This document shows positions 42,307 to 49,954 of a stretch of DNA of 64,000 bases, one piece after another. The stretch is from DASXRA01 sp036506155 (GTDB lineage: Bacteria; Actinomycetota; Actinomycetes; Mycobacteriales; Jatrophihabitantaceae). The first letter of the stretch is position 1. Each line of letters opens with the position of its first letter. The DNA lies in NCBI GenBank assembly GCA_036506155.1, contig DASXSF010000153.1, positions 62,001 to 126,000 of the forward strand. The letters are read 5' to 3'. The notes under the pieces were generated by a model, which saw nothing but the letters and a program-made list of their open reading frames with translations, was not told where the DNA came from and searched no databases. The position numbers and the translations under genes were made by a program.

Positions 42307-42818
42307 GCGAGGTCGCGTGCTCGTTCGCGATACGCGGGCGTCAGTTCGAGCCAGCGCGTGCGCCAGTTCGTCGGTGGCTCGCCCGCGAGATGAGCGGCGA
42401 GGTCCTCGATGTGTGCGTGCCAGCCCGCGCCGTGTCCCGCTGCCGCGTCGAGTGGTAGCCCGCGCTCCTCGACCACCAGCCGCGTCCGATCGCCGTCAGG
42501 AGTGAGCTCGGCCTCGATGATCGTCTGATCATCTTGTCCGGGCGACATGGTCAGCAGGAGCCGCCGCGGCGGGTCGCACACGTCCACTCGTCCGGGGCCC
42601 TCCCAGCTGCTGGTGAAGCGTGCCCGGAACTCGCCGCCCGGGCGCAGCTCGCCTGCCACGTCGGCGATCCAGCGCGCCAGCCGTTGTGGATCGGTGAGGG
42701 CCGACCACAGGTCGTCGGCATCGGTGTCGAACCGGTCCTCCACGCGGATAACGGCTTTGCCGTCAACGGCTCGTAGCGACCCCACGATGGTGCCGGCTCC
42801 CGTGCGTTGCTGCGTCAT
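42303..42818 (-). CDS. SRPBCC (AHSA1-like) protein
   Basis: The 171-residue protein has a Bet v1/START-like fold: 'VEDRFDTDADDLWSALTDPQRLARWIADVAGELRPGGEFRARF', and C-terminal 'GWHAHIEDLAAHLAG'. Members often sit next to an ArsR regulator, as here. The start ATG 42818 lies inside the 3' end of the ArsR gene (56-bp overlap), so the two are tightly coupled. The ligand is unknown. Confidence 0.87.
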   Translation of the reverse strand: MTQQRTGAGTIVGSLRAVDGKAVIRVEDRFDTDADDLWSALTDPQRLARWIADVAGELRPGGEFRARFTSSWEGPGRVDVCDPPRRLLLTMSPGQDDQTIIEAELTPDGDRTRLVVEERGLPLDAAAGHGAGWHAHIEDLAAHLAGEPPTNWRTRWLELTPAYRERARDLA

Positions 42819-43140
42819 TCCTGCTCCTCTGCTGTTTCTTCCCGCGGGCGATCTCGGTGTGTAATGCGTTGAGCCGCTGCTCCCACAGCGATCGGTAGCG
42901 TGCGAGCCAGCCGTCGACCTCGGCCAACGGCTCGGGCCGCAGGCTGTACAGCCGGCGCTGCCCGACCTGACGCGCCTCGACCAGCCCGGCCTCGCGAAGT
43001 ACGCGCAGGTGTCGTGAGACTCCGGGGCGCGCGATGGGAAGCAGTGCCGCCAATTCGCCGGCCGTCGCATCTCCGTCGCCGAGAGCCTCCAGCACCGTGC
43101 GCCGGCTGGCGTCCGAGATCGCGTGCAGCACGGCATCCAT
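42763..43140 (-). CDS. ArsR/SmtB-family regulator
   Basis: The 125-residue winged-helix regulator opens 'MDAVLHAISDASRRTVLEALGDGDATAGELAALLPIARPGVSRHLRVLREAGLV', the SdpR-like ArsR type without obvious metal-binding Cys. It heads the SRPBCC-DinB operon and is probably autoregulated through the direct repeat in its promoter. ATG 43140 lies 7 nt after the -10. Confidence 0.9.
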   Translation of the reverse strand: MDAVLHAISDASRRTVLEALGDGDATAGELAALLPIARPGVSRHLRVLREAGLVEARQVGQRRLYSLRPEPLAEVDGWLARYRSLWEQRLNALHTEIARGKKQQRSRNDAATHGSRHHRGVATSR

Positions 43141-43147
43141 GGCGTCA

Positions 43148-43176
43148 ACGTAACCGATTGGATACGTAACCGTCAA
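43148..43176 (-). promoter_or_regulatory. Promoter of the ArsR operon with direct-repeat operator
   Basis: On the minus strand: TTGACG (43171-43176), 17-nt spacer, TTACGT (43148-43153), then 7 nt to ATG. The 9-bp unit CGGTTACGT occurs twice, 16 bp apart, covering the spacer and the -10, where a repressor would block polymerase. Confidence 0.6.
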
Positions 43177-43205
43177 GGTACATAGTCGCCGAGACCACCT
43201 GCTAA

Positions 43206-43221
43206 CGGGAACGATTACCGG
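43206..43221. promoter_or_regulatory. Zur-box-like palindrome upstream of zur
   Basis: CGGGAACGATTACCGG is an imperfect inverted repeat adjoining a TACGAT -10 (43222-43227). It shares the CGGGAACGnTTnCC pattern with the element before znuA, so it is a likely autoregulatory Zur site. Confidence 0.55.
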
Positions 43222-43264
43222 TACGATAGCCGTGACGGAGAGATACGGAACGGCGGTTTTGAGC

Positions 43265-43669
43265 ATGGCAGCGGTAAGTCGTCATCGGAACACGCGGCAG
43301 AGCGCAGCGGTGCAGAACGCCCTTGTGGAGGCGGGTGGTTTTCGCAGCGCGCAGGACGTGTACGCGAGGCTGCGTGCCGAGGGTGAGCCCGTCGGCCTGT
43401 CTACGGTCTACCGGCACCTACAGGCGTTCGCCGACGGCGGAGTCGTCGACGTCATCCACACGCCCGAGGGTGAGAGCACCTACCGCTACTGCGGCGATGC
43501 AGGGCAGGCGCACCACCATCACCTCGTGTGCCGTGAGTGTGGGCACGCCGAAGAGATCGAGGGCCGGGCGATCGAGCGCTGGGCCGCCACCATGGCCGAG
43601 AAGTACGGCTTCACCGCCGTCGACCACACCGTCGAGGTGTTCGGCGTGTGCGCCGACTGCTCGCACTGA
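43265..43669 (+). CDS. zur: Fur-family zinc uptake regulator
   Basis: The 134-residue Fur-fold protein has DNA-binding helices 'NTRQSAAVQNALVEAGGFRSAQDVYARLRAEGEPVGLSTVYRHLQAF', a metal site 'AHHHHLVCRECGHAEEI' and C-terminal 'CADCSH', giving two CxxC structural zinc pairs. The znuACB genes follow directly, so it is Zur rather than FurA. A GTG at 43232 would add 11 residues but lies only 4 nt after the -10; ATG 43265 gives the normal N-terminus. In high zinc it should repress the operon next to it. Confidence 0.88.
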   Translation: MAAVSRHRNTRQSAAVQNALVEAGGFRSAQDVYARLRAEGEPVGLSTVYRHLQAFADGGVVDVIHTPEGESTYRYCGDAGQAHHHHLVCRECGHAEEIEGRAIERWAATMAEKYGFTAVDHTVEVFGVCADCSH

Positions 43670-43717
43670 ACGTATCCCGCTTCTCAGCAGCAGCATTTTG
43701 CCGGTACAGTGGTATCC

Positions 43718-43739
43718 ATATCGGGAACGGTTCCCATAT
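43718..43739. promoter_or_regulatory. Zur-box-like palindrome upstream of znuA
   Basis: GGGAACGGTTCCC is a 6-bp inverted repeat around one base, flanked by ATAT on both sides, 20 bp upstream of the znuA start. It matches the element ahead of zur. Confidence 0.6.
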
Positions 43740-43758
43740 TCAGATCGAGAGGATGCCG

Positions 43759-44697
43759 ATGAAGCGGCGGGCGGGTGTGCTAGCTGCGATTGCGACCACC
43801 GCGCTCGTGGCCGCAGCCTGCCGCGGAACGACGGACTCCGGCGCCGGGAACAACCTGCCGGTGACGCCCGGCGCCACGTCGCACGCACCGGCGGGCAAGC
43901 TCGGCGTGGTCGCCGCGGAGAACTTCTGGGGCGATATCGCCCGGCAGATCGGTGGTGACGCGGTCCAGGTCACATCGATCATCAGCGACCCCAACGCCGA
44001 CCCGCATCAATACGAGTCGAACGCCCGTGACGGCGCCGCCATTGCCGGCGCCAGCTTCGTGATCCAGAACGGCGCGGGCTACGACGACTTCATCGCCAAG
44101 CTGCTCGCGGCCACCCCGAAATCGGACCGCGAGGTGCTCGACGTCGCAACGGTCGTAGGCGCAGGGCACGACGCAAATCCGCACCTGTGGTACAACCCCG
44201 GCTACGTCCGGAAGGCCGCGCAGGCGATCGAGGCGCAACTGGCAACGGAAGATCCCTCTCACGCGGCGGCGTACCGGGCCAACCTCACGACGTTCCTTCA
44301 GGGCGAGCAGCAGGCCGTCGACGTGATCGACCAGATCAAGTCCAGGTACGGCGGAGCGGCAATCGCCTACACCGAACGCGTTCCCGGTTACCTCGTCGAG
44401 GCGGCTGGGCTCCGGCTCGGCACCCCTGCGTCCTTCTCCGAGGCGATCGAGAACGACAGCGACCCGAGCCCCGCGGACATCGCAGCCTTCGACGTGGCGT
44501 TGAAAGACCACAAGGTCAAGGCACTGTTGTACAACGCCCAGGTCACTAGTCCGACGACGCAGCGGCTCAAGGAGCTGGCTGGAAGCAGCGGCGTTGCGGT
44601 GGTCGGGGTCACCGAGACGATGCCGGCGGATGCGAAGAACTTCCAGACCTGGCAGGCCGACCAGGCCCGGGCTTTGTTGGCGGCGCTCGGTGGTTAG
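43759..44697 (+). CDS. znuA: Zinc ABC transporter substrate-binding lipoprotein
   Basis: The 312-residue cluster A-I binding protein captures Zn2+ (or Mn2+) outside the membrane. The N-terminal signal 'MKRRAGVLAAIATTALVAAAC' ends in a lipobox-like Cys at about 21. Likely metal ligands lie in 'DPNADPHQYE', 'DANPHLWYNP', and Glu/Asp in 'FSEAIENDSDPSP'. It lacks the long His-rich loop of some ZnuA. ATG 43759 has GAGAGG 6 nt upstream; ATG 43753 would leave no spacing. The next gene overlaps by 8 bp. Confidence 0.9.
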   Translation: MKRRAGVLAAIATTALVAAACRGTTDSGAGNNLPVTPGATSHAPAGKLGVVAAENFWGDIARQIGGDAVQVTSIISDPNADPHQYESNARDGAAIAGASFVIQNGAGYDDFIAKLLAATPKSDREVLDVATVVGAGHDANPHLWYNPGYVRKAAQAIEAQLATEDPSHAAAYRANLTTFLQGEQQAVDVIDQIKSRYGGAAIAYTERVPGYLVEAAGLRLGTPASFSEAIENDSDPSPADIAAFDVALKDHKVKALLYNAQVTSPTTQRLKELAGSSGVAVVGVTETMPADAKNFQTWQADQARALLAALGG

Positions 44698-45541
44698 TCC
44701 GACTGTCTCGCTGCGCGCAGCGACGCTCCGGTTCGGCGCGCGCGAACTGTGGTCCGGGCTCGACCTGGAGATCGCGCCCGGTGAGTTCGTCGCCGTCCTC
44801 GGCCCGAACGGCAGTGGCAAGACGAGCCTGCTCAAAGTGCTGCTGGGCCTGCAACGGCTGACGTCCGGATCGGTGACGGTGTGCGGACGCACGCCGCGCC
44901 GGGGCAGCGACGTGGTGGGATACATCCCGCAGCAGAAGGCATTTGACCGTGACATCCCGCTACGCGGCCGCGATCTGGTGCGCCTCGGCCTCGACGGGCA
45001 CCAGTGGGGGACGGCGCTCCCCAGCCGCGCGTCCCGAGCGCGGGTCCAGCGGGCGATCGAGTCGGTGGGTGCGGCGCAGTTCGCAGATGCGCCGCTCGGC
45101 ACGCTGTCCGGGGGTGAACAGCAGCGGCTGCGAATTGCTCAGGCGCTGCTCGGTGATCCGCGGGTGCTGCTGTGCGACGAGCCGCTGCTCAGCCTCGATC
45201 TGGCACATCAGCAGGCGACGAGCGCCCTGATCGACGCGCGACGGCGCAGCGCCGGCACGTCTGTGCTGTTCGTGACGCACGAGATCAACCCGGTATTGCC
45301 GCTCGTCGACCGCGTCCTCTATCTCGTCGGGGGGCGCTGGGCGATCGGCACGCCGAACGACGTGCTCACGAGCGAGACGCTGTCGGCGCTGTACGGGGTA
45401 GATGTCGATGTGCTGCGGGTGCGCGGGCGCATCGTCGTGGTTGGTGCCCCGGACGCTGCGCACGGCGACGCACTCGCGAGCCACCATCACCACCCGGTCG
45501 ACGACGACCACGAGATGCCGGGCGCCCGGACATGGTCATAG
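44690..45541 (+). CDS. znuC: Zinc ABC transporter ATP-binding protein with His-rich tail
   Basis: The 283-residue ATPase has Walker A 'GPNGSGKTS' near residue 39, signature 'LSGGEQQRLRIAQAL', Walker B 'VLLCDEPLLSLD' and the switch His in 'FVTHEI'. The last ~25 residues form an acidic, His-rich tail ('HGDALASHHHHPVDDDHEM'), likely to bind zinc on the cytosolic side and perhaps gate transport. It overlaps znuA by 8 bp and znuB by 10 bp. Confidence 0.92.
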   Translation: MVSPTVSLRAATLRFGARELWSGLDLEIAPGEFVAVLGPNGSGKTSLLKVLLGLQRLTSGSVTVCGRTPRRGSDVVGYIPQQKAFDRDIPLRGRDLVRLGLDGHQWGTALPSRASRARVQRAIESVGAAQFADAPLGTLSGGEQQRLRIAQALLGDPRVLLCDEPLLSLDLAHQQATSALIDARRRSAGTSVLFVTHEINPVLPLVDRVLYLVGGRWAIGTPNDVLTSETLSALYGVDVDVLRVRGRIVVVGAPDAAHGDALASHHHHPVDDDHEMPGARTWS

Positions 45542-46356
45542 GCGACTACCTGCAGTTCGCGTTCGTCCAGCACGCGTTGATCGCCGGCGCGGTGGTGGCG
45601 ATCGCCAGTGGGCTGCTCGGCCCGTTCGTCGTCACCAGGCGAGCCGCGTTCGCCGTGCACGGCACCGCCGAACTATCGTTCACGGGCGCCGCCGCAGGGC
45701 TTGTCCTGGCAGACGACGCCGTCGCGGGCGCGCTGATCGGCACGGTCATTGTGGGCATCGCGATCGGCTTGCTCGGCGTACGCGAACGGGAACGCGATTC
45801 TGCGATCGGCGTGATCCTGGCGTTCGGGCTGGGCGTCGGCGTCTGGCTGCTGAGCAAGTACCACGGTTTCACCAACTCCGCGACGGCGATCCTGTTCGGG
45901 TCGATCTTCACCGTGAGCGACGATCAGATCTGGCTGTTGATCGCCGTGGCGGGCGGCGTGCTCGTCGCCATGACGGCCCTCTACCGGCCGCTGTTGTTCG
46001 CCTCCGTCGACCCGGAGGTCGCGGAGGCGCGCGGCGTACGGGTACGTATGGTCGGGCTGGCGTTCCTGGTCGTGCTGGCGCTGACGGTCACCGAGGCGGC
46101 GCAGATCGTGGGCACGCTGCTCGTGCTGAGCCTCGCGATCACGCCCGCGGCGGCGGCACAACGGCTCTCCGCGCGTCCGGCGGTCGTCACCGGCCTGAGC
46201 GTGGCGTTCGCCCTGATTGCCAGCGTCGGTGGCCTGCTCGCGAGCCTGGAGACGCCATCGGTCAAGGCCAGCGTCTGGATTACGACGATCAGTTTCGCGA
46301 TCTACGTGCTTGCCCGGATCGCTGGTGCGCAGCTGATCGTCCGCAAGCGCAGCTAG
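45532..46356 (+). CDS. znuB: Zinc ABC transporter permease
   Basis: The 274-residue ABC-3 family permease has about eight membrane helices; 'ASGLLGPFVVTRRAAFAVHGTAELSFTGAAAGL' is the family's N-terminal signature, and 'FASVDPEVAEARGVRVR' is the coupling-helix region. It is last gene of the zinc operon and overlaps a convergent gene by 4 bp. Confidence 0.92.
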   Translation: MVIGDYLQFAFVQHALIAGAVVAIASGLLGPFVVTRRAAFAVHGTAELSFTGAAAGLVLADDAVAGALIGTVIVGIAIGLLGVRERERDSAIGVILAFGLGVGVWLLSKYHGFTNSATAILFGSIFTVSDDQIWLLIAVAGGVLVAMTALYRPLLFASVDPEVAEARGVRVRMVGLAFLVVLALTVTEAAQIVGTLLVLSLAITPAAAAQRLSARPAVVTGLSVAFALIASVGGLLASLETPSVKASVWITTISFAIYVLARIAGAQLIVRKRS

Positions 46357-47210
46357 CGATCGGACTGCGGCCAGTTCTGCTGTGGCCAGCCCTGATCGGG
46401 GGGGCTCTGCTGTGGCCAGCCCTGTTGCGGTGGGCTTTGTTGCGGCCAGCCCTGTTGCGGTGGGCTTTGTTGCGGCCAGCCCTGCTGGGGCGGGCTTTGC
46501 TGCGGCCAGCCCTGCTGGGGCCAGTTCTGCTGTGGCCAGGCGGGAGGCTGTCCACCGTACCCTGCGGTACGGAGCTCCTGCTTGTGCCGGCGGCGCTTGA
46601 CGAGCCCCACGATGAGGGTGATCAAGCCACCGATCAGCAGTAGCACTCCAACGATGACTACGCTCCCGGCGAGCACCACACCCTGAGCTATCGACTTCCC
46701 GAATGCCACCGTGGCGTCGCTTGCCGCCGCGGGATTGTGGCCCAACTCGACCCGATAGGTGCCGGGTTGGTCGATGTGAAATTGCCACATCGCCACGCCC
46801 TTGTGGCCGTCGTGGTCGTAATGCAGAAACTTGATCTTGCCGTCCGAGCGGTTTCCGTACGGGGTGGTCAGGACCAACTGCTGCCCGGTTGACTGGTTCG
46901 TCAGCGTTATCGGAATCTCCGGGACCTTCTGGTTGGTGCTGTTGGTCACTGAGTCCGATTCGTAGTAGGCCACGTAGCCGCCGGCCTTGTCGAACGTGAC
47001 GGTGCCGCTACCCGCACTGACGGCGACCCGCTGGAAGCCGTTCACCTTGCTGTACGCGTTGGTGTTGGCAAGCACAGCGCCCACAATGACGAGCACGAGT
47101 CCGACCGCCATGAGGATGCTGCCGACCTGGATGGCGCGCTGGCCGCGTAGCCGAACTGGGTTTTGAGCGGGATAGGCCGGATAGCCGCTCGGCTCAGATG
47201 GGTAGGTCAC
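46353..47210 (-). CDS. Two-helix membrane protein with Pro/Gln/Trp-repeat tail
   Basis: The 285 residues begin with a polar N-terminus (PSEPSGYPAYPAQNP) and a membrane helix (about 30-50). An extracytoplasmic beta-rich domain of about 125 residues follows ('GTVTFDKAGGYVAYYESD', 'IDQPGTYRVEL'), then a second helix (about 178-205), a basic stop and a cytosolic tail made of decapeptides of the type PPQQGWPQQS. The repeat DNA spans 46381-46530. The function is unknown; such proline-rich tails often bind partner proteins. Confidence 0.75.
   Translation of the reverse strand: MTYPSEPSGYPAYPAQNPVRLRGQRAIQVGSILMAVGLVLVIVGAVLANTNAYSKVNGFQRVAVSAGSGTVTFDKAGGYVAYYESDSVTNSTNQKVPEIPITLTNQSTGQQLVLTTPYGNRSDGKIKFLHYDHDGHKGVAMWQFHIDQPGTYRVELGHNPAAASDATVAFGKSIAQGVVLAGSVVIVGVLLLIGGLITLIVGLVKRRRHKQELRTAGYGGQPPAWPQQNWPQQGWPQQSPPQQGWPQQSPPQQGWPQQSPPQQGWPQQSPPDQGWPQQNWPQSDR
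46381..46530 (-). repeat. Five tandem 30-bp coding repeats
   Basis: Five contiguous 30-bp units (starting at 46381, 46411, 46441, 46471 and 46501) encode PPQQGWPQQS-like decapeptides, with half-units on both sides. The central units are nearly identical, which suggests recent slippage. The copy number is likely to vary between strains. Confidence 0.9.
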
Positions 47211-47262
47211 GGCGCTGAGTCTGCCGCAGATCGCGGTGCCGGGACAGCGGACGTCGCCGCCC

Positions 47263-48453
47263 TCATGCCGGCGAACCGCCGCCCAGCGGCGGCGGCACGA
47301 GCCGGATCACCCGGTCATCGTCCGGAATCGGATGCCCGCGGCCGTCCCGGTTCGAGGTAGTGAGCCACAGGGCCCCGTCCGGGGCGGCGACGACGGTGCG
47401 CAGCCGGCCGTAGCTCTGATCAAGATGCACGACGTCGATCGTCCCGACGCGGCCCGGCGTTGTCAGCGGCGCGGCCAGCAGCGCCCGCCCATCGGTGGTT
47501 GCGATGTAGAGCGTGCCCTGTTGAATCGCGCAGCCGGCCGCGCCCCGATGGGCTGCGGGCAGCGTAGCCGCCGGCGCGACGCTACGGGCATGCGGGGTAG
47601 GCCAGCCGTAATCCGCGCCCGCCGCAAGGGCGTTGATCTCGGCGGGCGCCTCCGTCTCGTATATCGCGCCCACCTCGGCGCTGCCGCACAGGCCGTTGAC
47701 GGTGCGATGGCCGCGGGTGAAAACCGGCGACCCGGGTTTCGGGTTGCCTTGTGCGACCTGGCCGATGCCGTCGACTCGCAACACCTTCCCGGCAAGGCTC
47801 GCCGGATTCGCCGCGAGCTGCCGCGACCCCGCGTCGCCGGTGCCGACGTAGAGCAGTCCCTTGTCGTCGAACAGCAGCCGGCCGGTGTTGTCGGTGGCGC
47901 CCCTGGGGATGCCGGTGAGCACCGGGGTGACCGGGCCGTCGAGAGTGAAGTCGATGACGCGGTTGTCGGTCGGCGTCGTCACGTAGGCATAGATCAGCCC
48001 GTCCTGCGCATACGTCGGTGACAGGGCAAGGTCGAGCAACCCGCCGTCCCCGGACGTCGCCAGGCCCGTGATCGTCTTCACCACAGGAACCGGCTGCCCG
48101 GGCTGCAGCGGTACGTGCACGATGTGGCCCGTCGTCCGCTCGCCGACGAGCGCGCTGCCGTCGGGCAGCAGCACGAGACCCGTCGGCTGGTTCAGGCCCG
48201 TCGCCAGGACGCCCGACCCGACGGTGCCGCCACCCGGTGTGCGCGGCGCGCCGGGGGAGTTCGGGGCCGGCGCCTGCGGGCCGCTCGGCACCTGTGACGG
48301 TGCCTGGTTCGGTGCCGACGGCGCCGGCGTGGCTTCGAGGGTGATCGAGGGCTGTGGCACCCAGGTCGGCGCGGCGTTGGCGCCGGCCGCGCAGCCGGCG
48401 AGCAGGCCGGCCGAGGCCAGCAGCCCTACCGCCCGCCACGGGATCCGACGCAT
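47263..48453 (-). CDS. Lipoprotein of the glucose/sorbosone dehydrogenase family (LppZ-like)
   Basis: The 396 residues have a lipoprotein signal with lipobox LLAGC (Cys about 21), a Pro/Ala/Ser-rich linker (about 28-75) and a six-bladed GSDH-like propeller ('GLNQPTGLVLLPDGSALVGERTTGHIVHV', 'GDGGLLDLALSP', 'LLYVGTGDAGS', 'HRTVNGLCGSAEVGAIYETEAPAEINALAAGADYGWP', 'APDGALWLTTSNRDGRG'). Related enzymes use PQQ; key PQQ residues cannot be checked here. It resembles mycobacterial LppZ in type and position. Confidence 0.87.
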   Translation of the reverse strand: MRRIPWRAVGLLASAGLLAGCAAGANAAPTWVPQPSITLEATPAPSAPNQAPSQVPSGPQAPAPNSPGAPRTPGGGTVGSGVLATGLNQPTGLVLLPDGSALVGERTTGHIVHVPLQPGQPVPVVKTITGLATSGDGGLLDLALSPTYAQDGLIYAYVTTPTDNRVIDFTLDGPVTPVLTGIPRGATDNTGRLLFDDKGLLYVGTGDAGSRQLAANPASLAGKVLRVDGIGQVAQGNPKPGSPVFTRGHRTVNGLCGSAEVGAIYETEAPAEINALAAGADYGWPTPHARSVAPAATLPAAHRGAAGCAIQQGTLYIATTDGRALLAAPLTTPGRVGTIDVVHLDQSYGRLRTVVAAPDGALWLTTSNRDGRGHPIPDDDRVIRLVPPPLGGGSPA

Positions 48454-48472
48454 GACGGCCAGTGTGCCTGAT

Positions 48473-48478
48473 TAACCT
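48473..48478 (+). promoter_or_regulatory. -10 box (TAACCT) of the 2-hydroxyacid dehydrogenase gene
   Basis: TAACCT lies 7 nt before GTG 48486 and sets the start eight codons inside the longest frame. Confidence 0.45.
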
Positions 48479-48485
48479 CAGCACG

Positions 48486-49397
48486 GTGACCGTCATCTGC
48501 CTGCCCGACGCGGACGCGGTGCAGCTCGTCGGCGATCTGCCCGACGGCGTGGACGTTGTTACCTGGGACGGCGCCGGCCCCCCGCCGGCGAGGGTCGAGT
48601 TCTGGGTCCCGACCTACATGCTCGCCGATCCCGCCCACCGCGACGCCGCACTAGCGGCCATGCCGGACTTGCGCGTGATCCAGCTCGTGTCGGCCGGTGC
48701 CGAGGTGTGGGTGGATCACGTGCCGCCGGGCGCGTTGCTCTGCGACGCGCGTGGCGTCCACGGCGGCTCGACGGCCGAGTGGGCGCTGACGGCGATCCTG
48801 GCGGTGCTGCGTGAGTTCCCCCGGTTCATCCACGATCAGCAGGCGCGACGCTGGGCGCCCGCGACCACCGATGAGCTGGCCGGCAAGCACGTGCTCGTGG
48901 TAGGCGCAGGCGACCTCGGCCAGAACGTCGCCACCCGGCTGCGCGCGTTCGGCGCCACGCCCGTTCTCGTTGCCCGGCGAGCTCGCGACGGGGTGCACGC
49001 AGTGGGTGAGCTGCCGGGGCTGCTACCCGCCGCCGACATCGTGGTGCTCGTCATCCCGCTCACGCCCGAGACCACCGGTCTCGTCGACTCGGCGTTCCTC
49101 GCCGCGCTGCCGGACGGTGCACTGCTGGTGAACGCCGCACGCGGACCGGTGGTAGTCACCGATGCGCTCGTCGCCGAGCTGACGTCCGGGCGGCTGCGCG
49201 CCGCGCTCGACGTCACCGACCCGGAGCCGCCACCGGACGACCATCCGCTGTGGACGGCTCCGAACCTGCTGCTGACGCCGCACGTGGGCGGGAACGTGCG
49301 CGGCTTTCCGTGGCGGGCCTACCAGCTCGTCCGGGACCAACTCCTGCGCTACACCGCCGGCGAACCCCTACTGAACGTCGTGCACGACGGCTACTGA
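48486..49397 (+). CDS. D-isomer-specific 2-hydroxyacid dehydrogenase
   Basis: The 303-residue NAD(P)-dependent enzyme has the Rossmann motif 'VLVVGAGDLGQNVATRLRAFGATP' (about 138-160) and the catalytic triad Arg ('LLVNAARGPVV'), Glu ('VTDPEPPPDDHPL') and His ('LLLTPHVGGNVRGFP'). It would reduce a 2-oxoacid such as glyoxylate, hydroxypyruvate or phenylpyruvate. The substrate is not evident. The short N-terminal catalytic domain is normal for the glyoxylate-reductase-like branch. Confidence 0.9.
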   Translation: MTVICLPDADAVQLVGDLPDGVDVVTWDGAGPPPARVEFWVPTYMLADPAHRDAALAAMPDLRVIQLVSAGAEVWVDHVPPGALLCDARGVHGGSTAEWALTAILAVLREFPRFIHDQQARRWAPATTDELAGKHVLVVGAGDLGQNVATRLRAFGATPVLVARRARDGVHAVGELPGLLPAADIVVLVIPLTPETTGLVDSAFLAALPDGALLVNAARGPVVVTDALVAELTSGRLRAALDVTDPEPPPDDHPLWTAPNLLLTPHVGGNVRGFPWRAYQLVRDQLLRYTAGEPLLNVVHDGY

Positions 49398-49405
49398 CCC
49401 CAATG

Positions 49406-49524
49406 CGATGAGCGCTCGCGCGAAGAGCCCCGCCGCCGCGACGCGGCCGCGCCGAAGGCGCGAGCGGCGCGGGAGACGGGCCCGAGCGCAGCGAGCGGTC
49501 CGGATCGCGCATCGCGCAGGCGGG
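49406..49524 (+). repeat. Interspersed GC-rich repeat, copy C
   Basis: A full-length plus-strand copy with the same first block, a GC-rich middle and the GGGCCCGAGCGCAGCGAGCG...GGATCGCGCATCGCGCAGGC end. It fills the convergent gap between the 2-hydroxyacid dehydrogenase and the PH-domain gene. Confidence 0.8.
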
Positions 49525-49529
49525 ACAAG

Positions 49530-49925
49530 TCAGCGCCTGCGGCGCGAGGGCGCGTACTTGGGCGTTGCTTCGGGTAGCTGTGGGAGGCGGCCGCCCGACG
49601 CCGCCGACAGCGCCGCCAGATCGGCCAGTCGCACGCACGGCAGCCGCACCGCACCGGTATCGGTGACCGCGTAGACACTGCGCCCGGTGACCGACAGCCC
49701 GCGCAGGTCCGTCCACGGCAGCGTGCGGTGGCCGGCGAGTGCCCGCACCGTGATGCCGTGATCGTCGACGATCGTCGCGGTGCGGGCGATGAATACGGCG
49801 GCAGCGACAGGGATCACGTACACGAACGAGGCGAGTGGATGCTGTACCAGCGGGGTCGCGCACAGCGCCAGGAACAGCACGGCGAGATAAGCCGAGCGGG
49901 GCAGCCGGAACACGCGCGACGACAC
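49530..49925 (-). CDS. Cfp6-like small PH-domain membrane protein
   Basis: The 131 residues have two close hydrophobic helices (about 12-28 and 33-48) followed by a small PH-like domain ('ATIVDDHGITVRALAGHRTLPWTDLRGLSVTGRSVYAVTDTGAVRLPCVRLADLAAL'), the actinobacterial bacterial-PH/Cfp6 arrangement, with an Arg-rich end. In M. tuberculosis a like gene (cfp6) lies next to ilvB. Function unknown. It is divergent from ilvD. Confidence 0.82.
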   Translation of the reverse strand: MSSRVFRLPRSAYLAVLFLALCATPLVQHPLASFVYVIPVAAAVFIARTATIVDDHGITVRALAGHRTLPWTDLRGLSVTGRSVYAVTDTGAVRLPCVRLADLAALSAASGGRLPQLPEATPKYAPSRRRR

Positions 49926-49942
49926 GCCTGCACTTTACGTCG

Positions 49943-49948
49943 TAGGGT
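49943..49948 (+). promoter_or_regulatory. -10 box (TAGGGT) of ilvD
   Basis: TAGGGT lies 6 nt before GTG 49955, in the short divergent gap. No attenuator-like leader is visible here, unlike ilvB and cimA. Confidence 0.45.
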
Positions 49949-49954
49949 TCCACC

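Noticed and set aside
43232..43264. GTG start for zur at 43232
   Set aside because: It lies 4 nt after the likely -10 and would be at or before the transcript start. ATG 43265 gives the usual N-terminus.
46381..46530. CRISPR-like array
   Set aside because: The 30-bp units are contiguous with no spacers and encode a Pro/Gln/Trp repeat in frame.
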